From Mucidula mucida (lineage: Eukaryota > Basidiomycota > Agaricomycetes > Agaricales > Physalacriaceae), in assembly GCA_015501055.1 (NCBI GenBank), contig JADNYV010000001.1:62001-126000 (forward strand): a DNA stretch of 64,000 nt. The letters run 5' to 3'. Of the stretch, positions 23,152 to 34,356 are shown one piece after another. A program made the position numbers and the translations under genes. How positions within the stretch are numbered: position 1 is the first letter of the stretch; every line of letters begins with the position of its first letter. Under the pieces are notes generated by a model, which saw only the letters and a list, made by a program, of their open reading frames with translations, searched no databases and was not told the DNA's origin.

Positions 23152-25525
23152 CTACTCCATTATAGATTGGTGGAAAATTGTTTCACCTTCCTTGAGCCCT
23201 CGAAGCGCTTGAAGATCATCTATTTCTTTTTGTTTATATGGCCGTGCTCCGCCGCGGATTGCCCTTGCTGGAGTGCTTGTTCGACTTTGAATGATCGAGC
23301 CATTAACCATAGATACGAGTCGTTCGAGAAGTCTGTCCTTCAAGTGGAGCAGAATGTTTTGGGGGAGGTGCGGAGGCGGCAACCAAGGGTAGTAGAAGGA
23401 GTGCGTTCCTGGCAGTCGTATGTCGATATTCATCTCTTCCTTAATCACCGCGGCAAGCAGCCAACAACTTGCACAGGATTTCTTTGCAACGCCAATATCA
23501 AGACCCTCCGATTCCTATTCAAGTTGAATTGAGTAGCCACAAATCTGAAGGCAATCTCACCGAAAGGAGACGATTGACCTGACGAGGGCAAAGAATCAGA
23601 AATGAAGCGACATCAAATAAATACTCACTTTGCGAGCAAAGTCCAGGAATGGCTGATCACTCTGAGTCAACTTTGAAGCAACCAATGCCGACATCACGCC
23701 ACTTTCACAATGACAGGCACCTTTTGCAGATCCAGCCTGCAGTCTGTTGTGGGATTTGCGAGCAATCTCGTTAAGGCGTTCCCGCTCCACTTCATCGGTG
23801 ATAGCTTGAAACCACTCATCGAATAGTTCTGGTTCAAGAAGGGCTGATGGCCTCTCAGCGGGAAGATCCAAGGCGCTGTAGGATATTGTATTGGGCTGCC
23901 TCAGGATGGTAGAATGCGACAAGTAGTCACGTGCCGTAATCCATGCAAATGTTGCGTATAGCGCCCAACTGTATCTCGAGGAAGATTGTTCCAAGAAGCT
24001 GTAATGCCAAGAGCATCAGAAACGAAAGATACTGAAAGGAAAATGTTACCTCTCGATGTCAGAGTGTCATCCAGATTGTTATCATCATCTTCATTGAAAT
24101 CGTGGTTATCCTCTACGTTTTCTACAAATCATCATCAAATCGAGAAACGTCAGAAAGATACTATGATATTCACCATTCAGATCTACTGCTCTCTGGGACG
24201 CCTTGTCTATACGCTGTGTGAATATATACGCTTCGAAGCCTGTGCAGTGAAACATACCTCGAGATGTAGCCACGACGAACGACAAACTCTTGAGCGACCA
24301 GAGTTGCGTGGGAATTTTGGAAAGAAGGTAAGAAAGCCGCATGAGATGGTGCATCAATCTATCATGATTGACGGGCGAGGGAGCCAGAACGTCGGCTTGT
24401 TCCTTGAGAACAAACAGCAGATTCAGAAGGGTATTCAGCCATTTGGCTGCATTCTCGGAGTCAAAGATGAACGTGTCTGTCGTTCCGGGAACCAAGGGAA
24501 CCTTTTCATGGAGGCCCTCTGCCAGAAGCGTGTCGTCGATGACGAGGTTTTTAGGCTGCAAGACTGGGTCGGACGACAAGGCTTCCGAAGTTCTAAGATG
24601 TTTCATATCGTATCCTGCGAAGAGTGCATCAATGCGCTGTGATATCTTGCTTCTACATTGCGTCACAAAGAAAAGGTCAGCGCGGTCCTGATCTTCCTCA
24701 GTCCCTTGAGCAGCAAACTTTAAGACCTGGAAAACTATGGGAAGATACTGAAAGAAGTCTGGGTAGAGAGAAGCCGACGCCGACGTTTGTTCCTGCTCGG
24801 ACCTATGGTGGAGAGTCAGTGGCCGCGACGTGTTGCCAGCATAAAGCAACTTGCAGCATCTTCTTCACATCCTCCGACACATCCGTGGGCAGAGTGGCCT
24901 CGCGCACCAGAGGGATTTCATTGTCGGGATGGCTGGAATTTCTCGTGACTATCGGATGTTCGTCAGCTGCTGAGGTGACGATTTCTTCGCTGATACGTAT
25001 ACAATGAGGCTGAATTCTTTGATCTATAGAGAACTACTGACTCTTTGCTATTGCTTTCATTTGATGTTGACGGGAGTACGAACCTCCCAGTACAGAGACT
25101 TAACTTGAGTGGATTCGCACCGACAGGTCCTGCGGTTACTGCCACACTACGGTCCTTCTCATCCGCTGTCCCTCGAGTCAGAAGTGTCGCAATGTGCTGG
25201 TAGGTCTTGCCAGCCGTTGTAGGGGACGTGTTGAGGACACCGTCTCTGGATTCTTGTCCCCAGGCAGGTCGTCGGCGCTGTACGTCCGACAGGAGTGCGG
25301 TGAGGACGTATATCTGCGAGCGTAGATGTTCTGACGATGGTGACATGAAGAATTAGCCTAGGCCCATTGTCTCGCGGGCTCGACACACAAAATAGGGACA
25401 CGGCAAGTTGACCGCAAGACTGAAGGTCAGAAGCTCCACGTGATTCGTACTCTCTCATGGCTCACCTCGTGTCGAGCAATCGCAAGTGCATTCACAGTCT
25501 TAGGTAGATACACCACGAAATTTCA
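23152..25525 (-). CDS. OTT_1508-like deaminase-fold protein (copy L)
   Basis: Read on the minus strand from a first exon near 25525 (VVYLPKTVNALAIARHE) to the TAG at 23152. Following exons include MSPSSEHLRSQIYVLTALL (25346), EIPLVREATLPTDVSEDVKK, YPDFFQYLPIVFQVLKFAAQG, and a long helical region (about 24106-24790). The C-terminal part has AKGACHCESGVMSALVAS (an HxE zinc/catalytic signature) and, in the next exon, DIGVAKKSCASCWLL (CxxC), then RLPGTHSFYYPWLPP. HxE plus CxxC and the LPG-S/T-H-x-x-x-x-PW motif are how I recall the fungal OTT_1508-like deaminase family, proposed to derive from bacterial toxin-type nucleic-acid deaminases. All zinc-site residues are present. Start, and a stop just upstream of VVYLPK, leave the 5' end uncertain. 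An inverted, broken copy lies at 30871-33860. Confidence 0.6.
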
Positions 25526-25574
25526 TTCAAGTTGTATCAGCCAATTGAAGTATTCATTAACATGGATGCTGTAA

Positions 25575-26745
25575 GGAGAAGAAGACATTGGAAGATGATT
25601 GAAGTGATGATGGCAAGAGAACAAAGAGAACTGCAGTTGTGGTCTTTCACCAATCCGCCAAATGGGCGGGTGCGACACGTCTTGATCAGGCAGTTCGAAT
25701 CATTTCTCCTATAAACCGTGCTGAGACATTAGTATAATATTGTAGCAATACGCGCGCCAGCCTCCTCCCTCCTTACCGTCTTCCAGCTTCATCGCCACCA
25801 CGGCGTGTCCGCGAGCTCACGTCATCAGCGCGCATCTTCCTAGCGATCCCAACTGAGTGCGGTCTTGGGTACTCTCTCGCCTTGGCGGGTATCGAACGTG
25901 TTGCAGTTAATTCGGAAGGTATCTGGGTTGTGTCTGTCTCGGGTATGCACCTGCAGAGGTCCGCAGCGACAACACCAGTAGCGGCGGAAACTGTCAGGCG
26001 TACCAGATATTCTCTGATCTACAGCTGTTGGCTCCCCCCTGTAAGATTCTTTTGTTGTATCGCGTTCCAGCTTTTGTGCTTGTTGCTTAAAAAGCGACGT
26101 TTCTCATGACCGTGAACTCCGATCTAAGTGAATTCAGCAAGGCCTAAGCAGGATGCGTACCACAAGCTGCTATATCTGAAGGTCCCAAGCTGATCTAGAT
26201 TCACCAGCTGCTCTAATCGTGCTAATCCTGGTGCTGCAAGTTTAGCCCAACGAAAAAGCTCTACCACCTTACATCCGAGTCGATCCGGTCTGATTTCGCG
26301 TTCTTGCAACCGAACTTCGGAGTTATGCTGGATAGACTTGGCGCTACGTTATTGTTCTCGTGGCGTACACGCGTCAACCATGTTTTCTTTTATAAATCAG
26401 GACTGAGGACATACCCAGTTGAGAGACATAAACTGCGATGATATATATATATATATTTTGCGCGCTTGTTATCTCGTTATCCGCTAGGTTATTGTCATCT
26501 GCCTTTTAGCGATATGAATTGGGATCAATGCTTAGGCTTTGGGTGGTACAGTGGGGGCGGGAGTTTCTCCACGTCGTTAAGCGACTTGCGAGCCGACTTG
26601 GAAGTAAACGTTAACGATTACCTCCTCCTGATAAGGACGGGTTGACAGATAAACCGGATTTACAGTCCAAGAGTAGCAAGACGTGAAGTTTGGAAGCTGT
26701 CACTGTCAGGTCAAAGAAAAAACATTCAGTACTGATACACCATAA
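25575..26745. repeat. Direct repeat, copy B (5' flank of deaminase-like gene), with insertion
   Basis: A second copy of 22241-22765, here upstream of the deaminase-like gene and in the same orientation relative to it. Homology runs 25575-26101, is interrupted, and resumes at about 26670 (agcaagacgtgaagtttgg) to 26745. Confidence 0.8.
26102..26669. mobile_element. About 570-bp insertion within direct repeat copy B
   Basis: Copy A reads straight from aaaaagcgacattt to agcaagacgtgg, while copy B has about 570 extra bases there. The insert includes an (AT)n run at 26442-26456 and no long open frame. I found neither terminal inverted repeats nor a target duplication, so the class is unknown; a deletion from copy A is the alternative. 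Confidence 0.45.
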
Positions 26746-28504
26746 GACCCAGCGGGGCAGAATCGGTTTCATGACCACCGGAAGGCGCTTATTCGTTGAG
26801 CGTCAGGAGGCTTTAGGACACGTGTAGAGCGCATGTTACTGTTCGAGAGTCGAGACCGTGCTGGCAGACATGTTACACAGTCGATATGTTAGGCACCAGT
26901 TGTATCTGTCAAGAGTCAAGATGAGTGATTACCGGGAGATCTTCGGACGGTGAGTTCGGAGATTCGGTCCGATGGTGCTTTGCCTCTCAAACGGCTCTGG
27001 TGTTTGCTAACGGCGACGATATCGATTGAATTTCATCACAAATTGATGATATTGGAAGCGCCGAGCCGCCGTACACAAGCCCAAGACAAGGCGTACAGCT
27101 GCCAACTAGCAGCGTCGGCGATATCATGTCAACGAGACCGAAATGGACGACTAATTCCTGTTCGGCGAAAGGTTCTCGTGATGTTAAGAAGGCGAGTTGA
27201 AGGGAATGATCAATGGAACAGTGCTCTGATTTAGTGCTGTCGAGCAAAGAGTAAAGCAGGACTACAAGCCATGCTGAGGTTTACCGTTCGGTACCAATGC
27301 ATGAACATGCAAAGCTTGAACGTTTCACGGGGAGTATGGAGTTGAAAACTCAAGACGAGTCACAAGTACAATTCCGCGCGCAACGGAATGTATCATTCGT
27401 TGTCAAGAGCAGGGAACCCGCCGGAAGCACGAATCACCGCACACGTAGCATGAAGGTAGCCGAACGGTGGATGAACGTAAGAGAGTATGTATAGAATGGA
27501 CGCAAGTTATGGAGACGGCGTTGGACCAGGGAGCTAAGGCACGATAGCCGAGGCATGGACAGTGGCATGGACACAGGTGATGTGGCATGTATTATGACTT
27601 TGGCGCAGTGGAAGGCTGGATATGACGAAACGATAAGGAGACAACCAGAAACGTCATCGTGGCCAAGAAGGAAATCAGAGTTAGCTGGTCAAGGGAGATT
27701 GCATCATGGCTATCGCGTTGGGGCGGTTGAGATAGGGCGATATAGATCAGTAGTGCTAGACCAGGTAGATTGCGAGCTGGACGCTGGCTGGGGAGACACG
27801 AGAACGTGTGGGATCAGATTGGGAAGTGATCAAAGAAGCCGGCGAGTTGAGACGATTAAACCGGAGACAAGATGGCAGAACAAAGTAAGGGTTATCGATA
27901 CAGGAGGTAATGCTGTGGACAATTTGGTAGCGCATACAAAAGCCAGACTCAGTAGCGCAGCAGAAAATGACAGAAACCGGTGCAGAGGGCTGGCGTAGCC
28001 GAGTCGGACAAAAGGAAGACCAGCAGAACTCGCTGATCGGAGTTTGAAACGCATATTGGCTTAGCGAATTCGCACGGCCTTGTTCTTTAACGACTCCCAT
28101 CCGCTATAACGTCCTATTCCCTGCCACTGTACTCCCTCCATCTTGTCTCCTTTTTTATTTCTTTTTCTCTCTGGTGAGTCTCTGCTCGCTGTTGCCAGTC
28201 TCCTTGCACCGTGAGACGGGTCTAGCCATCGTCCCATCTTTGTCATCCCGGTGGTGGCCCATTGCGTACAGAGGGAGACATCAACATGAGCAGAATAGCG
28301 CACTACGACGTCGATGACGAGCGGAGCGGTATATGCGCTGGCGTGGAGCTCGCCCGATAGTCGCTGTCTCGGCTCTACAGCCTTTGGTTACGTGTAGTCC
28401 CTCGCCGCCACCAGCCCTTTGCCGAACCCTTTCTCCTCTCTCCTTCTTACCATCACCATCCCCGTTTCTCACATTTTTCTTTCAGCTTTTGATACATCCC
28501 TCGA
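26746..28504. other. Region of about 1.75 kb upstream of casein kinase I gene
   Basis: Purine-rich on the plus strand (27300-28060) with several open frames of 60-147 codons on both strands, none with a recognisable domain or convincing splicing. It probably contains old mobile-element or intergenic DNA plus the kinase promoter. The last 250 bp are pyrimidine-rich (tctctctcc runs), typical of fungal promoters and leaders. Confidence 0.35.
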
Positions 28505-29752
28505 ATGGCCGACACCGGTTCACACAGGCTCGACCTGCGAGTAGGCGGAAAATATAGACTGGGCAAAAAGATTGGCTCAGGTTCTTTCGGTGCGTTTGGC
28601 GGTGATGGGACCTCTCCAGCTGCTTACTATGGCACTTTGTAGGGGATATTTACCTCGGAATCAACATTATCTCAGGGGAGGAAGTCGCCATCAAGCTCGA
28701 ATCAGTCAAGGCGAAGCACCCGCAGCTCGAATATGAGTCCAAAGTCTACAAGACTCTTGCAGGCGGCGTGGGCGTTCCCTTTGTACGGTGGTTCGGCACC
28801 GAATGTGACTACAACGCCATGGTTCTCGACCTCCTAGGACCGTCTCTCGAGGATCTGTTCAACTTTTGTAACCGCAAATTTAGTCTCAAGACTGTACTCC
28901 TTCTCGCCGACCAACTGGTAAGCTTCTTTCTTCACCGATGTACTTCCTCCGTTGCTGATGGCGCCACGATCAGATTTCGCGTGTCGAGTATATTCACTCA
29001 CGCAACTTCATTCATCGTGACATAAAGCCTGATAACTTCCTTATGGGCATTGGCAAGCGGGGTAACCAGGTCAACGTCATCGACTTTGGTCTCGCCAAGA
29101 AGTTCAGAGATCCCAAAACCCACCTTCATATTCCTTACCGCGAGAACAAGAACCTGACGGGAACCGCCCGCTACACGTCAATCAATACTCATTTGGGTGT
29201 TGAACAGGCTCGCCGAGATGACCTCGAGTCCCTTGCCTACGTACTCATGTACTTCCTCCGTGGCGCACTGCCATGGCAGGGTCTCAAGGCTGCCACCAAG
29301 AAGCAAAAGTACGACCGCATCATGGAGAAAAAGATGACCACCCCTACGGATCTTTTGTGCCGCGGTTTCCCCAACGAGTTTGGCATTTTCTTGAACTACA
29401 CACGCGCTCTACGCTTCGACGACAAGCCAGATTACTCGTATTTACGCAAGCTTTTCCGTGACCTGTTCGTTCGCGAGGGTTATCAATACGACTACGTCTT
29501 TGACTGGAGCGTGCAACGCGGCGCTCAGGACGACAACTCAGCCGGGACCTCCAAAGCTGGCGGTCGTAGGAAGGTTGTCCAGGAAGATGATGAGCACCGT
29601 GCGAGCGACAGAATGTATGATCTTGTTCCACTAGCGACCGTACTCTTTTGTCTGACCATTTCTGCAGGTTGCGCTCCCACACCCGCCAGGCACAGCAGGC
29701 ACCCGGTGCTGTCGGCCAACAGCGCGCTCCCCGTCGTGAGGATCTCTGGTAA
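28505..29752 (+). CDS. Casein kinase I, HHP1/Hrr25 (delta/epsilon) type
   Basis: Four exons: 28505-28589, 28643-28917, 28974-29614 and 29668-29752. The glycine loop [14 protein letters not shown] is split by intron 1. VAIKLE holds the ATP-contacting Lys. The catalytic loop is [21 protein letters not shown] replaces the DFG segment, and [14 protein letters not shown] is the CK1-specific substitute for the APE region. [18 protein letters not shown] and [17 protein letters not shown] complete the kinase fold. The tail is short and basic and ends [11 protein letters not shown]. About 360 residues, as for delta/epsilon-type CK1. This Ser/Thr kinase family acts in DNA repair, trafficking and cell-cycle control. 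It appears intact and sits between the arms of a 23-34-kb inverted duplication. Confidence 0.95.
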
Positions 29753-30544
29753 ATGACCTTGGAGTTCTCGTTGGTGGTGTTCCTTCGGGTCAGGTGCTGA
29801 GCAAATTGGGGGTGGATGGCAGGTGAAACGGTGTTGCTCAGAGGTGTTTGCTTTCTGGTGTTGTTGGTGTCGCGAACTCCGCACACATGGAGACGAAGTT
29901 CGGGGAGTGTGGGCAGGGGGACTGAACCTGGTTGGGGCACGCCCGGTCACGTCCTTTCTTGAACACGCGGCTTCCACTCCTTTTGCTCGTATCCTTCCCG
30001 TCATCCATTCCCGCAGTTCAGGCGATAGTCAGCAGTGCTATCCCATCCCGACGACGTGCTATTATAACGTATGGACGCTTTTTCTTTTCACGCCAGACCG
30101 AACCTCTCCACCGTTGGGATGGGTGGAACGGCTGGCCGATTTATTCTTATATCTACCTACCTGCACCATCCCACCTCATTCCATTGCGCCCATAGATCTT
30201 AACGCCCAATCATCCCCCATCGATTCTACGTATACGTACATATGGACATTCCAGTTTACGATACATACACACGTTCCTTCCCTTCTGTTCTCTTCCCTGG
30301 GCTTCCCCGAATTTGTTGTCCTTTCAGTCCCCACCTCCACCGTATACAGGAGGGTGAGCGGAGTGAAAGAGGGCGCCGCGTCTGTGGTGGTTATGGGACC
30401 AAGAGCTGATGTTGAGGAGGTTAATGGGTTACAGTCGGAAAAAGGACGAAATTTTCGCAGTTGTCGTGGTACCCTCTCTCCCTTCCCATCCCGTTCACTC
30501 AGGCGCAGTTGGTATTTATTGGGCCTTACAGCGTCCAAATGTTG
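29753..30544. other. 3' flank of casein kinase I gene
   Basis: About 790 bp. Open frames on both strands (such as 29823-30551 and 30176-30655) have low-complexity, non-domain translations and are interpreted as UTR/intergenic. The right arm of the inverted duplication begins at about 30545. Confidence 0.4.
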
Positions 30545-30908
30545 CTTGTAATGAATACATAAATTGGCTGATACAACTTGAAGGAAATGTCGTGGCGTAT
30601 ACTTAAGACTCGCGATTGCTCGACGTCTTCGAGCAATTGATAGACCAGGAAACAATGACGACGATGCATTTGAACAAGGATATCCACAAATAATGAATAC
30701 GAGAACGCAAATATGTAAAGTCCATGATAACCACAGTACGTCGAGCGGTCAACGTTTCAACCAGTGGCCACGACATTCCAGTACGCATCACGTGGAGTTC
30801 TTTTCTCAACTTGCCGTGTCCCTATTTTGCGTGTCGAGCCCGCGAGACAATGGGCCTAGGCTAATTCTTCATGTCACCATCGTCAGAACATCTACGCTCG
30901 CAGATATA

Positions 30909-31495
30909 GGTTTTTGACCCAATGCACTGGGTATTCCGGCCAAAAATGTGTGGAAAAAAGAATTTCAAGAGAGGGAGTTTGAGAGAGTACACCAAGGACT
31001 TAAATAAGCTCAGAGAGCCTGCTCAACACTGTAAAAAAGCAAAAAAATCTTCCGCTGCCGCGGAATCGGCGCGGCGCATGTTCTGTACCAGTGATGCCTA
31101 CAAAAACACAAAGTTTTATATCCACAAAGGTCTACAGCAAGCTGTAGCAGGTCCTCAGCTAGTACTGCAAGCTCCTGCCATGGAACGGCTAGACAGACAG
31201 TACGTATAGTAGTGAGAGTGCGCGCGGGCGATGGCAGGTAAGTCGCTGACTAATCGAGCCAGACTTACCTGCCATTCGCCAGATTCGGCCATGGGCAGTG
31301 CTCCTTCGACATGATGACTGTCAAAGTTGGTAGTACTATACAAGATCAATCATTTTGAGTAGCTAAATGGCTGCTGGAGCAGCCCGCCGTCTCGAAAGAA
31401 CAAATGTCGCGCTGTGGGACTTACCTGCCACTGCCTATTTGGGAAGCCGATCGACGGCATGGCAGGTAAGTACCCAGCTGATCGGTTAATAAACC
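30909..31495. mobile_element. MITE with 8-bp target duplication (hAT-type size)
   Basis: The 587-bp insert is flanked by CAGATATA at 30901-30908 and 31496-31503. The left arm of the inverted duplication has a single CAGATATA at the equivalent point (25310-25317 on the other strand), proving the empty site. Ends are imperfect 25-bp inverted repeats with about 18 matches (GGTTT..., CTGGGTA at the inner end). Inside, the word tggcaggtaagt occurs in both orientations at 31232, 31265, 31419 and 31459, giving two hairpins. No transposase is encoded. An 8-bp duplication fits hAT; the GG-start of the ends is not the usual CA/TA. Confidence 0.85.
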
Positions 31496-32834
31496 CAGAT
31501 ATACGTCCTCACCGCACTCCTGTCGGACGTACAGCGCCGACGACCTGCCTGGGGACAAGAATCCAGAGACGGTGTCCTCAACACGTCCCCTACAACGGCT
31601 GGCAAGACCTACCAGCACATTGCGACACTTCTGACTCGAGGGACAGCGGATGAGAAGGACCGTAGTGTGGCAGTCACCGCAGGACCTGTCGGTGCGGATC
31701 CACTCAGGTTAATTCTTTGTACTGGGAGGTTCGTACTCCCGTCAACATCAAATGAAAGCAATAGCAAAGAGTCAGTAGTTCTCTATAAATCGAAGATTTC
31801 AGCCTCATCTCATACATATCAGCGAAGAAATTGTTGCCTCAGCAGCTGATGAACATCCGATAGTCACGAGAAATTCCAGCCATCCCGACAATGAAATCCC
31901 TCTGGTGCGCGAGGCGCCTCTGCCTACGGATGTGTCGGAGGATGTGAAGAAGATGCTGCAAGTTGTTTTATGCTGGGAACACGTCTTGGACACTGACCTT
32001 CTACCATAGGTCCGAGCAGGAACAAACGTCGGCATCGGCTTCTGTCTACCCAGACTTCTTCCAGTATCTTCCCATAGTTTTCCAGGTCTTAAAATTTGCT
32101 GCTCAAGGGACTGAGGAAGATCAGCTCCCTTTTCTTTGTGACGCAATGCAGAAGCAAGATATCACAGCGCATCCATGCACTCTTCACAGGATACGATATA
32201 GAGCATCTTAGGAATTGGGAAGCCGTGTCGTATGAGCCTGCTTTGCAGCCTGAAAACCTCGTCATTGACGACAGGCTTCTGGCACGGGCGCTCAGGGTTC
32301 CTTTGGTTCCCGGAACGACGAATAAGTTCATCTTTGACTCCGAGAATGCAGCCATATGGCTGGATACCCTTTTGAATTTGCTCGTTATTCTCAAGGAACA
32401 AGTCGATGTTCCGATTCCCTTGCCCGCCGATCATGATACATTGATGCACCATCTCATGCGGCTTTCTTACCTTCTTTCCAAAATTCCCACGCAACTCTGG
32501 TCGCTCAAGAGTTTGTCGTTCGTCGTGGCTACGTCTCGAGGTATGTTTCACTGCACAGGCCTCGAAGCGTATATATTCACACAGTGTATAGGCAAGGCGT
32601 CCCAGAGAGCGGTAAATTTGAACGGTGAATATCATAGTATCTTTCTGACCCTTTTCAATCTGGTGATGATTTGTAGAAGATGCAGAGGATAACCATAACC
32701 TCGATGACGACGATCTGGATACTCTGCCGTTGAGAGTAACATTTTTCTCTTAGTATCTTCCGTTTCTGACGCTCTTGGCATTAGTTCGATGGAGTAATTT
32801 CCCTCAAGCTACCGTTCGTTTTGTACGGGCGCTA

Positions 32835-33078
32835 CTGTAGTGTTTCGACCGCAAATTCACATAACGGGTCACGGGGGTCTTTGAAGTGAAGCTATATATA
32901 CATCATAACGGGTCACGGACCACTTTGGTCAGGCACGAGCCTCCAAATAAGGAAATTTCAGGTCCCGCTATAAGCGGAACTGTCCAAAAAAGGCAATTTA
33001 AGGGTCTGTGAAGCTGTTCGCTGTAACTTCAGACCATAATGGGTCACAGGCTGTGAAGTTACGGTCGAAACGCTACAG
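32835..33078. mobile_element. Tc1/mariner-type MITE, 244 bp
   Basis: Flanked by TA (32833-32834 and 33079-33080). Ends are inverted repeats CTGTAGTGTTTCGACCG and, reverse-complemented, CTGTAGCGTTTCGACCG, extending to about 26 bp with three mismatches. The inverted left arm has the uninterrupted site (gggcgctatacg). Internally, cataacgggtcac or close variants occur three times. No coding capacity. Confidence 0.85.
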
Positions 33079-33860
33079 TATATGCCACATTTGCATGCAT
33101 TACTGCGTGTCACCACATGTCGCATTCTGCCATCCTAAAGCAGCCCATTACAATATCCTACCGCGCGTTAGATCTTCCCGCTGAGAGGCTGTCACCCCTT
33201 CTTGAATCAGGACTATTCACTGAGTGGTTTCAAGCTATTACCGATAATGAGGAGCGGAAAGCGCTTATCGAGAAAGCTCATAATCACCACAATAATCTGA
33301 AGGGCCCCGCAAAAGGTGCCAGCCATTGTGAAAGTGGCGTGACATCGGCATTTCTTGCTGGAGAGCAGCACCAGAGTGATCAGACATTCCTGGACTTTGC
33401 TTGCGATGTGAGTATCTCTCTGATGTCAATTGATTACTGATTCCTTGCTTTCGTCAGATTAATCGACTTCTTTCGGTGAGGAGATCGCCTTCAGGTCTGT
33501 GGCTACTGAACTCATATTGGATAGATGTCGCATGGTTTTGATATTGGCGTTGCAAAGAAATCTTGTGCGAGTTGTTGGCTGCTTGCTGAAGTGATCAACG
33601 AAGAGATGAATATCGACATACGACTGCCAGGAACGCACTCCTTCTACTACCCTTGGTTACCGCCTCCGCCCCTCCCCCAAAACATCCTGCTCCACTTGAA
33701 GGACAGACTTCTCGAACGACTCGTATCTATGGTTAATGGCACGATCATTCAAAGTCGAACAAGCACTCCAGCAAGTGGACCACGGGCATTTGACGAAGAA
33801 ATCAAAGATTTACAAGTGGTTCAAAAGCTTGAGAGTAAACGAGTTCTTGAGAGAAGGTAA

Positions 33861-34356
33861 AAACATTTTCAACCTTCAACCAGTCTGTAGAGCAGAATCA
33901 CACATTTGAATGAATTACGCGTTCTTCAGCAGCAAAACTCGCGAACAACATCCCGGGCGACAGCGCTGTCTGATTTGCCGGAAAGTCAGCCTTAGGCATG
34001 TTGAACATTAACGTTGATGGTGCAGATTGAACCAATGGGCTTGTCGGCCGTTCCCATCCTTGCCTCCATGTTCACATCGGTGCTCCCTTCAGCAGGCGCG
34101 TCGGGTAGCGTCAGGTCAACATCAACCCACCCCGACGATTTCGATGGGCCGACACTCCTGCGCAGTCGAAAGAGAAGCTCTCGCTGTGCAAACACTCATT
34201 GAAATGGTCAGAAACGGAAACATAGGTTCTCGCTAGCATAATTCAACTACAGTCTAAGTATGGCGAGAATAGACGGATAATATGGAGAAAGAATACAGCG
34301 CTTTTGCTATCGCGTGATATCGTAAGGAAGTCACAGACGTTCGTTGTGCCCACGAT
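33861..34356. other. Spacer between deaminase remnant and P450 gene
   Basis: Contains the outer end of the inverted duplication (33900-34195), then about 160 bp of unique sequence before the P450 stop codon. Confidence 0.4.
33992..34150 (-). pseudogene. Short fragment of the acidic coiled-coil gene
   Basis: On the minus strand it reads VDVDLTLPDAPAEG and MGTADKPIG, matching VDIDLTLSDAPAEG and MGTADKPIE of the gene at 19731-21173. It is shorter than the counterpart fragment at 22850-23128 and lacks both gene ends. Confidence 0.75.

Larger units (their letters stand above)
22850..25560. repeat. Long inverted duplication, left arm
   Basis: This arm matches 30545-34195 in inverted orientation. 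It contains, from outside in, the coiled-coil gene fragment, the deaminase-like gene and about 200 bp of its 5' flank. Some blocks are near-identical (around 24240-24360 and 25030-25400), others are visibly diverged. The inner end coincides with the start of direct repeat copy B. Confidence 0.85.
30871..33860 (+). pseudogene. OTT_1508-like deaminase copy R, disrupted
   Basis: Homologous to 23152-25346 throughout. Three lesions are visible. A 587-bp MITE interrupts the exon beginning at ATG 30871, about ten codons in. An 8-base deletion near 32120 (EEDQ joined to LPFLCDAM instead of the frame leading to FFVTQCRSK) shifts the frame. A 244-bp TA-flanked MITE lies at 32835-33078, followed by a diverged junction. 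Downstream blocks still read through AKGASHCESGVTSA (HxE kept, the preceding Cys changed to Ser) and DIGVAKKSCASCWLL. The tail (EIKDLQVVQKLES) differs from copy L. I infer a pseudogene. Confidence 0.7.
30545..34195. repeat. Long inverted duplication, right arm
   Basis: Inverted counterpart of 22850-25560. It starts with an aatgaatac..aattggctgatacaac block shared with 25530-25555, carries extra sequence near 30630-30780, the broken deaminase copy with two MITE insertions, and ends with a shortened coiled-coil gene fragment. Confidence 0.85.

Noticed and set aside
26440..26460. (AT)n tract as a possible origin or regulatory site
   Set aside because: A simple dinucleotide run with no supporting motifs.
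27555..27998. 147-codon plus-strand frame upstream of the kinase gene
   Set aside because: Purine-biased DNA gives long open frames by chance; no domain, no paralog, no convincing promoter or splice pattern.
29344..30004. Minus-strand open frames of 159-198 codons over the end of the kinase gene
   Set aside because: Antisense to conserved casein kinase I exons and its UTR; no protein-like features.
30176..30655. Open frames on both strands downstream of casein kinase I
   Set aside because: Composition is UTR-like, no splicing or homology signal, and the second half belongs to the inverted duplication.
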